A stretch of 64,000 nt of DNA from Posidonia oceanica (GCA_037176725.1 JAZBRS010000057.1:90417501-90481500), one strand, 5' to 3'. Positions 24,418 to 36,754 are shown, counted from the first letter of the stretch. A program made the numbers and translations. The notes: a model not told the origin generated them from the letters alone.

Positions 24418-26315
24418 TTACTGATGTGCCCCTGTTCGCTCCCTTTGTTTGGTCCTTTCTACCAGGACATCCCACTCAAACAGATCTGCCTCTGCCATGT
24501 CATATATTATATCCTTGAAGGTCCAGTAGTCATTTATGTTGTGACCACGTCTTCTATGGAATGGGCAGTATTTGCTCTGGTCACAATTTGGAGCTTCTGG
24601 CTTGGTCGGCGGGAGTTCAATTGCTTTTGCGCCATCTAATTCTATGAACATGTTTGCCAGAGTGACCGGTACAGGAGGGTAATGGTCCCTTTTTGACCCT
24701 CTGGGTGGCAATAACTGTGGAGGGGGGAACGTTATGATAATTGCCCTTGCTCACAGTGCGGGGGTTGCCATTGTTGCCTTGGTTGCCCTGATTGCCCCTA
24801 TTCCATTGTGGCCGGGGAGCATTCCATTGGGGGCGGATTTGTTGCTGTTGGAGAGGATTCCAAGCTTGTTGCTGGGGGGAACCGCTCCATGTTTGTTGTG
24901 GGGGAGGATGACTCCATGCTTGTTGTTGAGGATGGCGCCTCCAAGACTATTACTAGGGAGGATGGCTCCGCTGTGGCTCATGAGTTACTACAACCCTTTG
25001 CTCTGGTGGTTTTGGCACGGTATTTATTTTGTTTATGGTTCTAGTCACGCCTTCCACCACTTGTGCCTTTCTGCTCTTCTTGGGCTCCTTTATGAATTCG
25101 TGCAGATTTTCTCTAACAGAGGGGGCCACTTCATAAAGAGCTGCTACATTGGGACAGTAAGCATTTACATGCCCCTTCTTCATTGGTCCAGTGGTATTTG
25201 CAATAAGGGTTTGGACCACTTGTCTTTCTGGAATGGTCAAGCCTGATATGGCCACTATTTCATGCCATCTGTTGGCGAAAGTTATCCAGCTTTTGCCTTG
25301 CTTCATGACCTCTTTGCTTAGGTCATGGAAGGTTGGCTTTGGATCTATCTTGCACTGGTACTTGGCAAGGAAGCTTTCTCGGATCTTGTCAAAGCTGTTG
25401 AGATCTTCCTTGGAGAGGGTGAGGAACCAGTCCATGGGTTCACCCTCTAGTGAATAGAAAAATAAATGTATAATGAGCCCCAGGTCATAGAAGTAAGGGG
25501 CTGACTCCATCTGAAACCGCACAAGATGATTGTGTGGGTTAGTGGTTCCATCGAATTTGGGAGTCTTCAGGTATTTGAAACCTGGGGGAAGTATAAAAGG
25601 GGGAAACCAGCTCATGTCAATGTTTGCCGGAGCCTGAGTGTGTACCCCTAGTGCGCTGAGCACCTTCCTCATCTCGTCTAGATTTGTCATCCTGACCGCT
25701 GGGGTTGGGATGTGTGAGTCAGATGCTTGGCGATTGAGCTGCTGATGATGGTAGCCACTACAAAAATATTGAGGTGTGACTGGCTCATGTTGCGGGAGAG
25801 GTGCCTGATGGGGGTGGTATTCCGGCAGGGACTGGTTACCGACTGTCGGTGCTCGAAGAAGAGGTTCCTGGTGCCTGTAGGGCGGACCGACTCTTTCTCT
25901 GTACTCGCCATGTGGAATTTGAGGTTGTTCCTGAATCAAGGGGTTTGCCCTTGTCTTATACACTCTGTTAAGCGTTGTACCTTGCCCTTGGTGATTTGTG
26001 TCCGGCGGTGGGTTGCCAAATTGTCCCTGGTGTAGTTCGTCAGGGATATGGTCCGCAGCGGGCCTTCGTTGCCTTTCACTAAGGGGGTGGCTCTTGGAGA
26101 TTGGTGTTTTGATATTGGCACGGCCCCATTGGGGCGGGTGCATCATTGTTTAAGAACTGATATATGGCTCTGTACTGGATTGAGTCAGGGTCCAGGGCCT
26201 CTTCGGTGATAGGATGGTAGATGATGAGGGTAGGCTCTTCTCCCGATACACTGGCCGTCTTTGACCTTTCTCTTTCTGGTCTTGACTGGTTAGCTTTAGA
26301 AATCTGGTTCATCAT
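24418..26315 (-). pseudogene. E2 gag (frameshifted)
   Basis: The N-terminus starts at 26315 (MMNQISKANQSRPERE). A frameshift in 26079-26146 leads into a 397-residue frame ending at 24953. That frame carries the gag core: GFKYLKTPKFDGTTNPHNHL, FFYSLEGEPMDWFLTLSKED and KSWITFANRWHEIVA. A Q/W/P-rich disordered segment with QQAW repeats follows (about 24720-24950, another frame). The knuckle region at 24711-24418 reads YCPFHRRRGHNINDYWTF, where the last metal ligand, C in E1 and E4, is Y. The order gag then protease matches the Tat lineage. Confidence 0.83.
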
Positions 26316-27124
26316 TGTAGTAGCTTAGAAGATAACGATCTCAGAAGCGTAGAATGCTCGAAATCAGCCATTCAATGTTGAACGCAGGACGTCTGCCATT
26401 CAACGTAAGACGCGGATTTACAGGTGTTTAATGCCCTCAGTAGCATTGTTTCAGTCCTTCCCTTTCTTTTCTTTTTTTCTTTTGTTTTTCTTTTTTTTCT
26501 TTTTCTTCTTTTTCTTTTCTTCTTTTTTTCTTTTCTTTTTCTACTTTTCTCTCTTTTTTTCCTTTTTTTTGCTATAAATGGGGGGAAAATTACAAGAAGT
26601 ACACTTAGAAGGGAATAAAATTTACAAGAAAAATTTTGGCACTCTAATACAAGTTTCTAGGAAGGAAATGAAAATGGGAAGCTAGAATGTCAGCCATTGT
26701 TTAAGCATCCTGTGGCATACAATCATTCACCATAAAACAGACAAAAGAAAAAAGAAATCAAGCAAAGCATTGAACACGTGACCTGGGACGTTCAACGTTG
26801 TACGCAGGCTTCTGTGTGTTCAACACTCCTATGTCAAGCAGCTGCACAACCACACTTTCAGACAGCGTTTAGCAGTTGGATTTGTTTGGTTTTCACTTGA
26901 TTATTGATGTTTTAATCTTCGTGGCTTTTAGGGTACCTAAAGCTTAGGTATGGTTTTCTTCAGGGATTATCTATGGATCCTCACAATTGGGAATAAAGGC
27001 TCCTTCTTGGTACTGCCCCTACCTCAACTCCTGAGGATTTTAGGGGAGCCTAAGCACACTTAGATCCCTACCCCGTAGAGGTAGAGCCCAGCGTACTTAG
27101 GATTGATTGGGTCTCTTTCGTATC
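26316..27124 (-). other. E2 leader upstream of gag
   Basis: This is noncoding. It contains a long plus-strand pyrimidine run (26447-26575) and degenerate palindrome words TTCAATGTTGAACGCAGG (26370) and TTCAACGTTG (26790), the E2/E3 family motif. No convincing PBS was found here. The last five bases (27120-27124, GTATC) are the left TSD copy of the solo LTR. Confidence 0.55.
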
Positions 27125-27785
27125 TGTAGTAATCCCAATCAGAATCAGGCTTACTATTAGCGGCGAGGTCCGAGGAGGAGGGCTCAACTCGAAAACACTT
27201 AAAACAGAGGAGAAAAGATAAGAAAAGAAGAAGATAAGACAATTCAGAGTCGCCATCGTGTCTATTATCGGGAGACAAGGAAAACCGGGGGAAATGCGTG
27301 AATTAACACGCAAAACCAAGCAAGAAATGTAAAGCAAAGCAATGCAAAGGAAAACAAATGCAAATGCATGCAAATAAGCTGACTCATGCCTAGGATAAGG
27401 GCGATATGGTCATTACGGGCCAAAAGACTGGGCAAGGACTCCTGTTACGTGCGGGGAAGGTGTTAGGCACCCCCAACATGCCCGAGAATCGGTCTTTCTA
27501 GGCTTACGCTCGCATACGCAGGGATGTGCAGGTTTGGATGCCTAAATGCCAATGAAAGCCTGAATGAATGCTCATAGGTGTGCTCTAAGTGGTGGGATGC
27601 AATGCAAGGAAAGTAAACGTGCAGTCTAAGTGCTCAGCAGCGCTGTCTGTGTTCTGAACCGGGCGAAACCTGGCTCATGAGAACTCCAGGCAGTAAGCAT
27701 CACTGCCTTATATACAAATGCAAGCGAAAAAAGCAAAACGACGGTAAAACCAAGCAATGCAGGCGACATGCAAGAGAAAACGGCG

Positions 27786-28442
27786 TAAAACACACGAAAC
27801 AATGCGAGAAACGAGAATGGCACGCGAAACGGTGCAAGAAAATAAGATCGGCATGCAGAATAGTGCGAGAAAGTGAAGCGGCACGCAAAACAGTGCGAAA
27901 GACAAAGCGGGCACGCAAAACGGTGCCAAAAGTGAAGCGGGCACGCAGAACGGCGCCAAAAACAAAGTGGGCACGCGAAATGGTGCCAAAAACAAAGCGG
28001 GCACGTGAAACGGTGCCAAAAACGAAGCGGGCACGCAAAACGGTGCCAAGAGCAAAGCGGGCATGCAAAATGGTGCCAAAACGAAGCGGGCACGCGGAGC
28101 GGTGCCAAAAGCGAAGCGGGCACGTGAAACGGTGCCAAAAACAAAGCGGGCACGCGAAATGGTGCCAAAAACAAAGCGGGCACGTGAAACGGTGCCAAAA
28201 ACGAAGCGGGCACGCAAAACGGTGCTAAGAGCAAAGCGGGCATGCAAAATGGTGCCAAAACGAAGCGAGCACGTGGAGCAGTGCCAAAAGCGAAGCGGGC
28301 ACGTGAAACGGTGCCAAAAACAAAGCGGGCACGCAAAACGGTGCCAAAAACAAAGCAGGCACGCAAAACAGTGCCAAAAACGAAGCGGGCACACGAAACG
28401 GTGCCAAAGACGAAGCGGGCACGCAAAACGGTGCCAAAGACG
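27786..28442. repeat. 30-bp tandem array in the giant LTR, with 6-unit higher order
   Basis: The unit is GCGGGCACGCGAAACGGTGC followed by CAAAAACAAA, about 22 copies. Each unit contains GGCAC, 8 nt and GTGCC. The block around 28038 recurs near 28217, a higher-order period of about 179 bp (six units, one of 29 bp). Because 30 is divisible by three, all frames stay open over hundreds of residues. These frames are an artefact and code for simple RARKTVPKTK-like repeats. Confidence 0.92.
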
Positions 28443-28898
28443 GTGAAATAAAACATCGGTAAAACCATGCAGATGCAAATGCAAGGAGATAGGACAAAGG
28501 AAGCGAAAGGAGAAGCAAACAGTGCGTGTGTGAGAACAGACACTGTTTAAGGGCCACGCAGAGTAGGTGTGAAGACCTACAATGGGGAGAATAAGTAAGT
28601 AGGGGGATTACCACTGTTTTGTGACTGTTTCCCACTAAACCGCCCCACGATGTGTCTCGCACGCTGCCCAAAGCTCGCGGTGCGATCAGATCGTGGAAAA
28701 GGGGGAAGAAAGTCGTAATTAGTGGTGAATCCAGGGGAAACGCAACACAAAACACTTGGGAATACGCGAAAAAGGGGAGCAAAATTGATAGATAAGAAGA
28801 GGAAGTCCTATTCTACATGTTCGAGAAAACAGAAAGCAGAAACGATGCATGCAATGCAAATGGTATGCAAATGAGATGCTATGCAGGGGTTCAGGAGG

Positions 28899-28907
28899 AC
28901 TTACCTG
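28899..28907 (-). promoter_or_regulatory. Splice-donor-like site in giant LTR
   Basis: The minus strand reads CCCAG|GTAAGTCC. The sister LTR has CCCAG|GTACGTCC at 22-30. Confidence 0.45.
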
Positions 28908-29204
28908 GGAGATCTGAAGCCTGATCTGAGATCTGCTTGGTCCATGCTGAAGAGTGCTTTGCCGGGGTCGTCCAGGTAGCTTGGTTGAGAAGATCCAACG
29001 GTCGGATAGGAAGATATCCCAGCTTCAAGGCAGAGGGTCTAGAACAGGGAAGAAGAATAGATCTAAGTGTAAAGGAGGTCCTAGGGGTGTGCAAAACAGG
29101 TCCTCCCCTGTGAATGGGAGCTAGGAGTGTTTAAGTGTGTGCAAAGGATGCCAAATGCAAGAATGCATGAATGCAATGCATGCAGAATGCAAGAAAAGAC
29201 TTAG

Positions 29205-30175
29205 GGGTAATTTTTCAAGAAATTGGGGACTTAAATGCAATTTTTGAAAGGATAGGGGTCTAAATGCAAAGATTTTGAAAAGTTTGGGGCTTTTATGCAA
29301 GGATTTTGAAAAAAGGAGAGTCTGAATGCAATTTTACAAAATGCAGGATTTGAAATGCAATTTTTCAAGATAGATACGCATCAGGGCAAGTTTTGAAATC
29401 ATATGGGAGGTTAACATGCAATTTTGAAACCAACAGGGTCCAAAATGCAATTTTGCAAGCAAAATAGGGGTCTAAGTGGGTCTGGGAATGCAAGTAGGGG
29501 ACCTACATGCGATTTTTAAATCATGCAAGGTCTAAAATGCAATTTTATAAGCGAAATATGCATTTAAATGATTTCTATAAGCATGCAGAGGACCTATGTG
29601 CAATTTTCAAATCATGCAGGATCAAAAATGCAATTTTATAAGCAAAATATGCATATAAATGACAGGCAGAGGGCTAATATGCAATTTTCAAATCATGCAG
29701 GGTCAAAAATGCAATTTTATAAGCAAAATATGCATTTAAATGTATGCTGTGCATGATGAAGGACCTACATGCAAAAATCAAAAAGTATGGGAGACAAGAT
29801 GCAATGCAGTAAGAAAAAAAGAAAAATAAAAGCCTAAGTTGACAGATCAGAGGACTAAACTGGAAATAAGGAAAACAACAGGGATTAAATTTGCAATTTA
29901 CTAAGGTAAAAATAAAATAATAAATCAGATGAATGATGGCAGGACTAACATGCAATAATGAAAAATTTGAGGGCCAGAATCAAATTAATTACTGAAGGAA
30001 AGCACAGTAAAAGGACTGACATGTAATTAGCCAATTATATGGATTTTTCATGCAATTTCATATGATTTTAATTCAGAATTAAATGGATTTAAACAGATGA
30101 AGGACCTGAGTGTAATAAAGCGAAAATAGAGACCAATAATGCAATATATGGTAAAATAGCATAGTTAACAAAAAA
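29205..30175 (-). repeat. Degenerate TGCAATTTT repeat, second copy
   Basis: This is the same block as 310-1035, slightly longer here because of two extra near-identical units around 29580-29740 (GGACCTATGTGCAATTTTCA type). Confidence 0.75.
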
Positions 30176-31599
30176 TAAAAGCACAGTGTTGCACAGAGCG
30201 TCGACCACTGTAGCAGTTGCTACCAGTGGCCGACAGGAGAAGCAGGGGGGTGCTGGCGAGGCGTAGTCCGGCGGGCAAGCTTCACCAGGGCTTGACGGAG
30301 GCCGGAGCAGCGTCAACGAGCAGCGACGCTGCCTGGAGCAGGTCGGAGGAGATGCCGGAGGTCTGCAGACCTGCTCGGAGGTAGACCGGTCGATCAGCGT
30401 AGCGTCGACAAGATCTGATGGCAGGGGCATGCTTCTGGGGTCCGTGCGGAGCTGGGGCGCCTGTTGGAGGGACGTTCTGCAGACTGGAGCGGCGAGATGA
30501 GCTCGAAGCTCGCCGGAGAAGATGGAGTTGACCCGGAGTTGACTCGGCACAGGAGAGAGAGAGATCCTAGTCTAATAGGTGGAAAAGTAAGAGAGGAGGG
30601 AGACTAATCTACTGGTGAAGAAAAACACCTGATTTGCTGGCTGGAGCGTCCCCCCGACGTGGGCTGCCTCTGCAGGTGCCGACGAAGCTCATCTGGCAGC
30701 TGCGGACATTGTCGATGGCCCGCGAAGATTGGAATCAGTTCCGCGGAGTCCTCCGATGCTTCCTGGATGCCTGGACGCGAGCTCTGAAGACTGATGGAAG
30801 GAATCAGATTTTTGGGTGTTGCAGAAATCGTCTGAGGTGGGGGGAGGTGTTCACTGCTCCTCAGGCCAAATGGGAGCTGTAGGTGAACTTCTGGAGGTTA
30901 GGTGATGGTGTGGAAGGGTTTAGGTCAGGTCGTGGGGGCCTGTAGGTGGAGTTTGCAGGTGGGGTGATTTTCTGGCAGAGAAAGGTCACAGGTGTTTGTT
31001 GTGGAGGTCTTGGCCTATAGAGAGTTGTCGGGCTGATGGCTTGGGGGTTCTGGAAAGTGGAGTTCAAGCGAGTTGGATGCTGGAGTTTGGAGGAATTCTG
31101 GGGACGAAACAGGAGGGAATTCTGGAAGGTGGAGGTGATGGGTTCTGTTTTGGGTTTTGAGGAACTGAGGGGTGGTCTTGGGTTGGAAGTGGCTGCTGAA
31201 TGGAGGGCTGTAACGGTGGTGGACTGGGTGGATTTGGGGATGAAAATTGGAGGTGGTTTGAAGGGAGTTGGGTGCTTTGGTTGGGATGAAAATGAAGGAG
31301 GAAGAAGGCTTGATTTCAGTGGAAGAGGAGGGGATTCTGGGTGGCTCTCTGGACTCTGAATGCTCTCTTTCCCTTGGACGACGAAAAAAAGGGCCGAAGA
31401 GGAGGGAATGAAGTGTTGGTTTTTATCGGCTGTTGAAGACTAAGACGCGCGGCGGTTTTTGAATTGCCACCGGCGGGAGGCAGCGGCTACAGAGGGAAGG
31501 ACGGCCGAGGCGACTGGCAATTAATGCCCCGGAGATGCCGCTGAGACGCGAGAGAGGAGGCCGGGCGCTGCAGCTGATGGGATCGAGAGGGAAGAAGAG

Positions 31600-33361
31600 A
31601 AGTTGAATTTTGAAGAGGTGGAGGTAGTCGGCTGGCGGGAGAAAACCGTGGAGGAAGAAGAAGAAGAAGCAGAAGAAGGAGGGAGAAGGCGACCGTGGGC
31701 CGGGCCGCGCGGAAGAAAAGAAAAAGAAAGAAAGAAAAGAAGGAAGGAGGGGAGACGGGCCGGACTGGGCCCAGCAGGAGAAAAGAAGGAAAAAGAATAG
31801 AAAGAAAGGGAGGAAAGGAAGGAAAGGGAAGAGGAAGAAAAAGAAGAAAGAAATAAAATTGATAAACATAAAATAAAAATAGAAAAAGTTTTTAGAGTGA
31901 TTGTGTTTTAAATTGGGACTTTGATTAAGCCTTTTAACGATTGTTTTTGGTTAATTAATTAGGTTTAGAGAGATTTTAGTTTTGATTAGGGTTTTTAGGG
32001 TTTTCTTTGTTGTGTTTTGTGTTTGATTTTGATTAAAAGTTTGTTAAGTCTTTTAAGTTGTTTTTTAATTATGTTTTTCTTGTTAAGTACTTGGGATGTT
32101 AATTAGGATTTTTTAAAGTTTGTTTTTAAATTAATTAGAGTGGGTTTTAGATTTATGGATTTTAGTCTTTCTTTCTTAAGTCTTCTTTGATTTGTGTTTC
32201 TTTTTTGATTTTTGTTTGTTAAGTTCTTTTAATATATTTTTTTTGTTAGGTCTTCTTGTTAAGTTTTTAGCTAAGTGTTTTTAAATTTTGATTGCTTGTT
32301 TTTATTTTTTAATTAAGTTTTCAATTTTTCTCTTTTAGAGTTGTTAAATTTAAGTTTTTCCTTAATTACTAACCTTAGTATTTCTTAAGTGTTTTCTTTC
32401 TTTTAGGATTTGTTTTCTTAATTGTTTTTCTAATAGGATTATACTTTCACTTGTTTTGATTACATTTTGGTCTTTTCCTTGATTTTACAGCATTTTCCTT
32501 TTGTTTGTTTTGCATTTTTTAAGTTGCATTCTTGATTTTCCATTTTAGCTAGATTTAGTTGGGTTTAGGTTTTTAATTGTTTGTTTAATGTTTTTAATTA
32601 TTTTTCTTAGGGTTTTGGTTTGTTTTCCTTTTGTTTTAGAGTTTTAGAGGTTTTTAAGGATTTTTTAGGGATTTAGTAAAGGAAAGGAAAAGAAAAGGAA
32701 AAGGAAGAGGAAAAGGGAGAAATGGAGGAGTAAAGAGGAAAGAGAGGGGTTTGAAAGAAAATAATTTTGAAGGTCAAAGAAAATGTTAAAAATAAGATAA
32801 AAATAGGAATAAGATTGAAAACAAATGGAAGCACAAAGGGGGCCCACAGCTAGGCAAGAAAAAGAGAGAGAAGGGTGGAAAAGAAGGAGGATAATCAAGA
32901 GAGAGAGAGGAGAGAGAAAAGAATAATCCAAGAGAGAGAAAAGGATAATTTGAGTAAATGAAGGGTTTAAAGGTTTTGAAAAGGAGCGAAATTTGGGGAA
33001 TGTGTAGCCTAGGGTCTCTAGTATTGGTCCTAGGGCTTTGGCTTAGTTTTGATAAAGTTTTGGAAGGGTTTTGAGGTGTAGAAAAAGGGTAGTTTTACCT
33101 AGGTTTTCTAGGGTTTTTGAGAGTGGTTTTGGGTTGGAAGTTTCTAAGTGTTTGGGTAGGTTTGCTAAGTAGGGGGTGATGGGTTTTCCTATGGTTTTTG
33201 GGTAAGTTTTGGGCTAGGAACAGGGGTGTAAGCTTAGCTCAAGTTTAGGCTTGTTTTGAAGGGTAAGATGAAAAGGATTGTGTAGTTTTGACCTAGGTTT
33301 GGATCCAGAAGTCACCAGAAGATCCCAATTGATTCAAGCCTGTCAAAATGGGGTGTCAACA
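31600..33361. other. Purine tracts and C-poor U3 of the giant solo LTR
   Basis: Purine-rich DNA at 31600-31870 and 32680-32935 surrounds and follows a T/G-rich, C-poor stretch (31890-32680). It parallels 2560-4290. No gene is seen. Confidence 0.65.
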
Positions 33362-34482
33362 GTATCAAGCACAAACAATCCACAACAATCCACCAAAGGG
33401 GAGGGGAAGAGAGCAATTCTTAACTTAGGGTTCTAACTTATTTTTACAAGAGTCAAAGGAAGAAAAATGAGACTCTTGGAAAAACAAGTGACAACACAAA
33501 CACTTTTCTCAGATCCTTTGCAACAGGGGTGTTCAGGACCTAAGGAGTTATTTGTATAGCCTAAGAAAAGACAAACAATCTAGTTCCCAGTAAGGGCCAT
33601 GCAAGTCAAAGAGGAAACTTGATTTTTTTTTTTGATTTTTGAAAGCACCCAAAGATTAAGGTCCAAGTCCCTACGGCAAAAACGATCACCTCACACCTCA
33701 CACCTCAGTCTTTGGACCAGTTATAAAAAGAAAACAAAGGAAAAAAAATGTTGAAAATAGAAGAGCTTCTGTTTAGAGTCATTGAACGCTAGATCTGGAG
33801 CATTCTATGTTGAACGTTGATATTGGGGCGTTCTACGTTGAACGCTCAGAATCAGGAGTTTAACGCACTGACAGAGAATTTTTTAGAAAATCAGTGACTT
33901 TTAATTAACCACCTCCACTCCCGAGAATCATTGAAAAAAGGGAGGTGATTTCATGTATTTTGAATGTAGAAAAACTAAAGACCAAAATGAGTTGTGGTGT
34001 CTCAAAACACTATGAGGAATTTCGCCACAAACTCATAAAAAATCCGTAAAAAATAGAAAAATGCAAGGAAAGGAATAGAAGAAGAAGGGGATGCTCACCT
34101 TTGCACGGGGGCACTTTTAGCCGTCCCACCGTGATCGCCATTATATGGATACGGGGTTTTGAGAGGAGGGAAGCGTTGTGTTTGTTTCGCTTTCTCGGTG
34201 TTCCCTTTGCTTTTCGTCGATTCCAACACTCCACGGGTGTCGAAACCGGTGTGATCGCCACTCTCGGTTTGCTTGCGCTGACCCTCGAGACGCCTTAGGA
34301 GATGTAGTGTGTGGGTTCAACAACCTTGGGACAATGTCAGTGTTGCCCAAGGGTGCCCGTGCTTGGTGAGCTTCTTCTTCTTCTTCTTTGCCTTGCAAAA
34401 CAATGTTAACAATGTGGATTAATATAGTGTAGTAAGTGATTTAAGATAAATAGAATATGACATAAAATAAACAAAGAAAAAT

Positions 34483-34491
34483 ACTTACCTG
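34483..34491 (-). promoter_or_regulatory. Splice-donor-like site in E2 LTR
   Basis: The minus strand reads CAG|GTAAGTAT, about 290 nt downstream of the TATA box. A second candidate, AAG|GTGAGCAT, lies at 34093-34101. Confidence 0.5.
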
Positions 34492-34774
34492 AGGGGTTTT
34501 ATCCCCCCAGTTGCAACTATATACGAATGCCTAGCTACAACAATATAAAAAAAACAAAATGCAATATGCAGAAATAAAAAGAAAACCCTCTTCTGATATG
34601 CACGAAATGCAAGATGTGGTTGGAGACCGTAGAAGAACTATGCTCCTTTAGAACTCTCTTTTCACTCACTCAAAACTCTCTCTCATTCTCTCCATAATTT
34701 TTCTAGCTCTCAGTTCAAATTCCTCTCCTCTCAACTCTAATTTTCGGTCCCCTTCAAGGCTGGGGGTACCCCTG

Positions 34775-34782
34775 CTTTTATA
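34775..34782 (-). promoter_or_regulatory. TATA box of E2 LTR
   Basis: The minus strand reads TATAAAAG followed by CAGGGG. It lies 695 nt from the LTR start and 85 nt downstream of the 16-bp palindrome CGTTCAACGTTGAACG (34867-34882). Transcription would proceed toward gag. Confidence 0.7.
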
Positions 34783-35517
34783 GAAGTAGGGGAAGAACAA
34801 AATGAGTCAAAGGGGTCAACTCAGCAAAAGTTTCCAAAACAGAAGTGTTGAACGCTGATTTCTCTGCGTTCAACGTTGAACGTTGGAAACCCAGCGTTCA
34901 ACAGCCACCCGTGCTCCAACTGCTAAGGATAAAGAATATTCCTCAATAATTGCTGATTTGGCAATGATTAAGCCAGTTTTAATTGGCTTGACTGGTCAAC
35001 AGACTCCAAATAAGGTAAAGAAATAGATTTCAGATCTGGCCAAAAAAGGAAAGTTGGTCCAGCAAATTGCCGCCGTAGAACGCTAGGAACCTAGCATTCT
35101 ATGTTGAATGCTGGAAACCCAGCGTTCAACAACCACCTGAGGTACAACTATGGATTTGAAGGGATAATCAGCAATTAAGGGTGGATAAATGCTAATTAAA
35201 TTGTGATCAGCCACTCACTTGATCAACGGGCTTCCAGAATGGGAAAAAAATTGGCTTCCAACGTAGAACGCTTGATATCCAGTGTTCAATGTAGAACGCT
35301 GTGTTTGAAGTGTCTAACGTTGAATGCCCAGAACTGCGCGTTCAACACCCCAGATATGCAATTGGCTCGAATGAGAATACTTGGATTGAGATATAGGCCT
35401 CGAGAGGCGAACTGAGCATGGTATGGTGCATAGAGGTTTCATGATGATGAGGGGATTGCTAAAATGGGATACCTACAAGCAGCAGCAATAGTTAGGGGTG
35501 TAAACAGAGCGAATACG

Positions 35518-35705
35518 AAGTGAATCTGTCAATATTCGAATTCGAATTCGAAAATTTTCATCTATATCCGAATTCTTATCTGTATCCGAATGGATGTAAA
35601 ATTTGACATTCGTATCCAAATTTATCGGATACATCCAAATTCGGATATTATCTGAATTCGACCGAGAAACCTAAATACGAATACATCCGTATTCAAAATA
35701 TCCGA
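35518..35705. repeat. hAT left subterminal repeats
   Basis: Dense repetition of ATTCGAATTCGAATTCG and ATCCGAAT/ATTCGGAT words in both orientations is seen. hAT transposases typically bind subterminal repeats of this kind. A matching block is at the right end. Confidence 0.75.
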
Positions 35706-35707
35706 AA

Positions 35708-36754
35708 TATTTCACAGTAAGCAAAATATTGACGATTATTTCAAATTCAAGGAAACTAATCAAAATGGCTTAGAGGAACCATGACCTGTTACAACCATAC
35801 GATATTAACAAACAACTTCTCGGTATGATTATAAACTGCGTGAAACATCCATATCTTATTACATAAGTTCAAAAGGTGCTCAAATGACACAAAAAGAAAC
35901 ACTGCATTGAGCTGAAAATCCTCATAAAATACTTATTGGAAGATCCAAATAGAAATACTCCACTAGAAATTACACTTCATTGAGATACATCAAGTACAAG
36001 TATTTCAGTAATTGATTTGAAATGAAGATATGAGACGAAGAGACCAAGTGAGGAACTTCAATTCCAAGCATACTAAGCGTTAGTACATAAAATTCAGGAA
36101 TTTGATCATAGATACGCTTGATTGCTTGAAGAGTCTCAAGATAAATCATATTTCACATTCCCAAGGTAGAGACCACAGGCAGGAGCCATAGGTTTGGCAG
36201 CAGTGACTGTCTTTGCATCTAGAATCCCCTTCACTACATAGTTAATGAATATATAAGAAAAATTAAGTTATAAAAAATTGAAAATGAATAAATAAAATTC
36301 ATATGCCAAGTGTTTAGAGTTGGAATAGAAATCAGACCATCACTAACTTCCAACTCTCCAATACCAACAGATTTTAGAACACCTACCAATAGCCTAACCT
36401 GGAAGCAATTAATCATAAGACAGTCAGAAGGCCAAACAACAAAATTTTCATTATAAAAATTCAACGTGTTATAAAACATATACACATGCATGAAAATATA
36501 GAGTGGTCATCTTATAGACAACCTCCAAACAGTTAGCTTGTCATTGTTATATCAATCACAAATATCAAAAATGGGAACTGAAAACAAGTACTGAAAATAG
36601 CACCATTTTTATTCGATATTTTACCTTAAAAGAAGTAAAGATACCTTATCAGACTTCTATATCTACCATGAGCGAAAGGTTTCTTAAACATTTTCATTAA
36701 TCACACCTACAAAAGAAAAAGATAACTTGATTAGTAAATATACATACACCATGC
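35708..36754. other. hAT 3' region downstream of transposase
   Basis: AT-rich noncoding DNA lies between the transposase end and the left subterminal repeats. No additional domain is seen. Confidence 0.5.

Larger units (their letters stand above)
27125..33361 (-). mobile_element. Complete 6.2-kb solo LTR, TSD GTATC
   Basis: Plus-strand termini are TGTAGTAATCCC (27125) and GGTGTCAACA (33361), flanked by GTATC at 27120-27124 and 33362-33366. At 6237 bp it is at the upper end for plant LTRs, as in Ogre-like elements. In element orientation it runs from a C-poor U3, purine tracts, GC-rich segment, degenerate TGCAATTTT repeat, a donor-like site (28899-28907) and a 30-bp array to the U5 block (GGGGAAGGTGTTAGGCACCC near 27453) and GAGTCGCCA near 27244. 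The copy at 1-4290 is the same family. No internal coding region exists. Confidence 0.93.
23792..35477 (-). mobile_element. E2: Tat-lineage retrotransposon, 5' half
   Basis: In minus order it has the 5' LTR (from 35477), leader, gag (26315-24418) and protease (24384-23792). It is then cut by E1. The LTR right end, ACCTACA at 35477, is followed by AGCAG, the presumed TSD within E4 gag. A 6.2-kb solo LTR (27125-33361) interrupts the LTR/leader. It is the same family as E3: 35166-35477 aligns with 48675-48988. RT, integrase and the 3' LTR would lie left of the window beyond E1. Confidence 0.82.
33362..35477 (-). mobile_element. E2 5' LTR (promoter-containing part)
   Basis: The right terminus on plus is GGGATACCTACA, so the element-strand start is TGTAGGTATCCC. 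It contains palindrome clusters at 35260-35340, 35070-35130, 34848-34900 and 33780-33860, a TATA box at 34782 and two donor-like sites. The inner LTR boundary was not located. The solo LTR insertion (TSD at 33362-33366) separates this part from the leader next to gag. The last 310 bp match the E3 LTR remnant at 48668-48988. Confidence 0.78.

Noticed and set aside
27626..28543. 305-codon and 258-codon minus frames and lysine-rich plus frames
   Set aside because: The 30-bp repeat keeps all frames open. The products are simple repeats and overlap each other.
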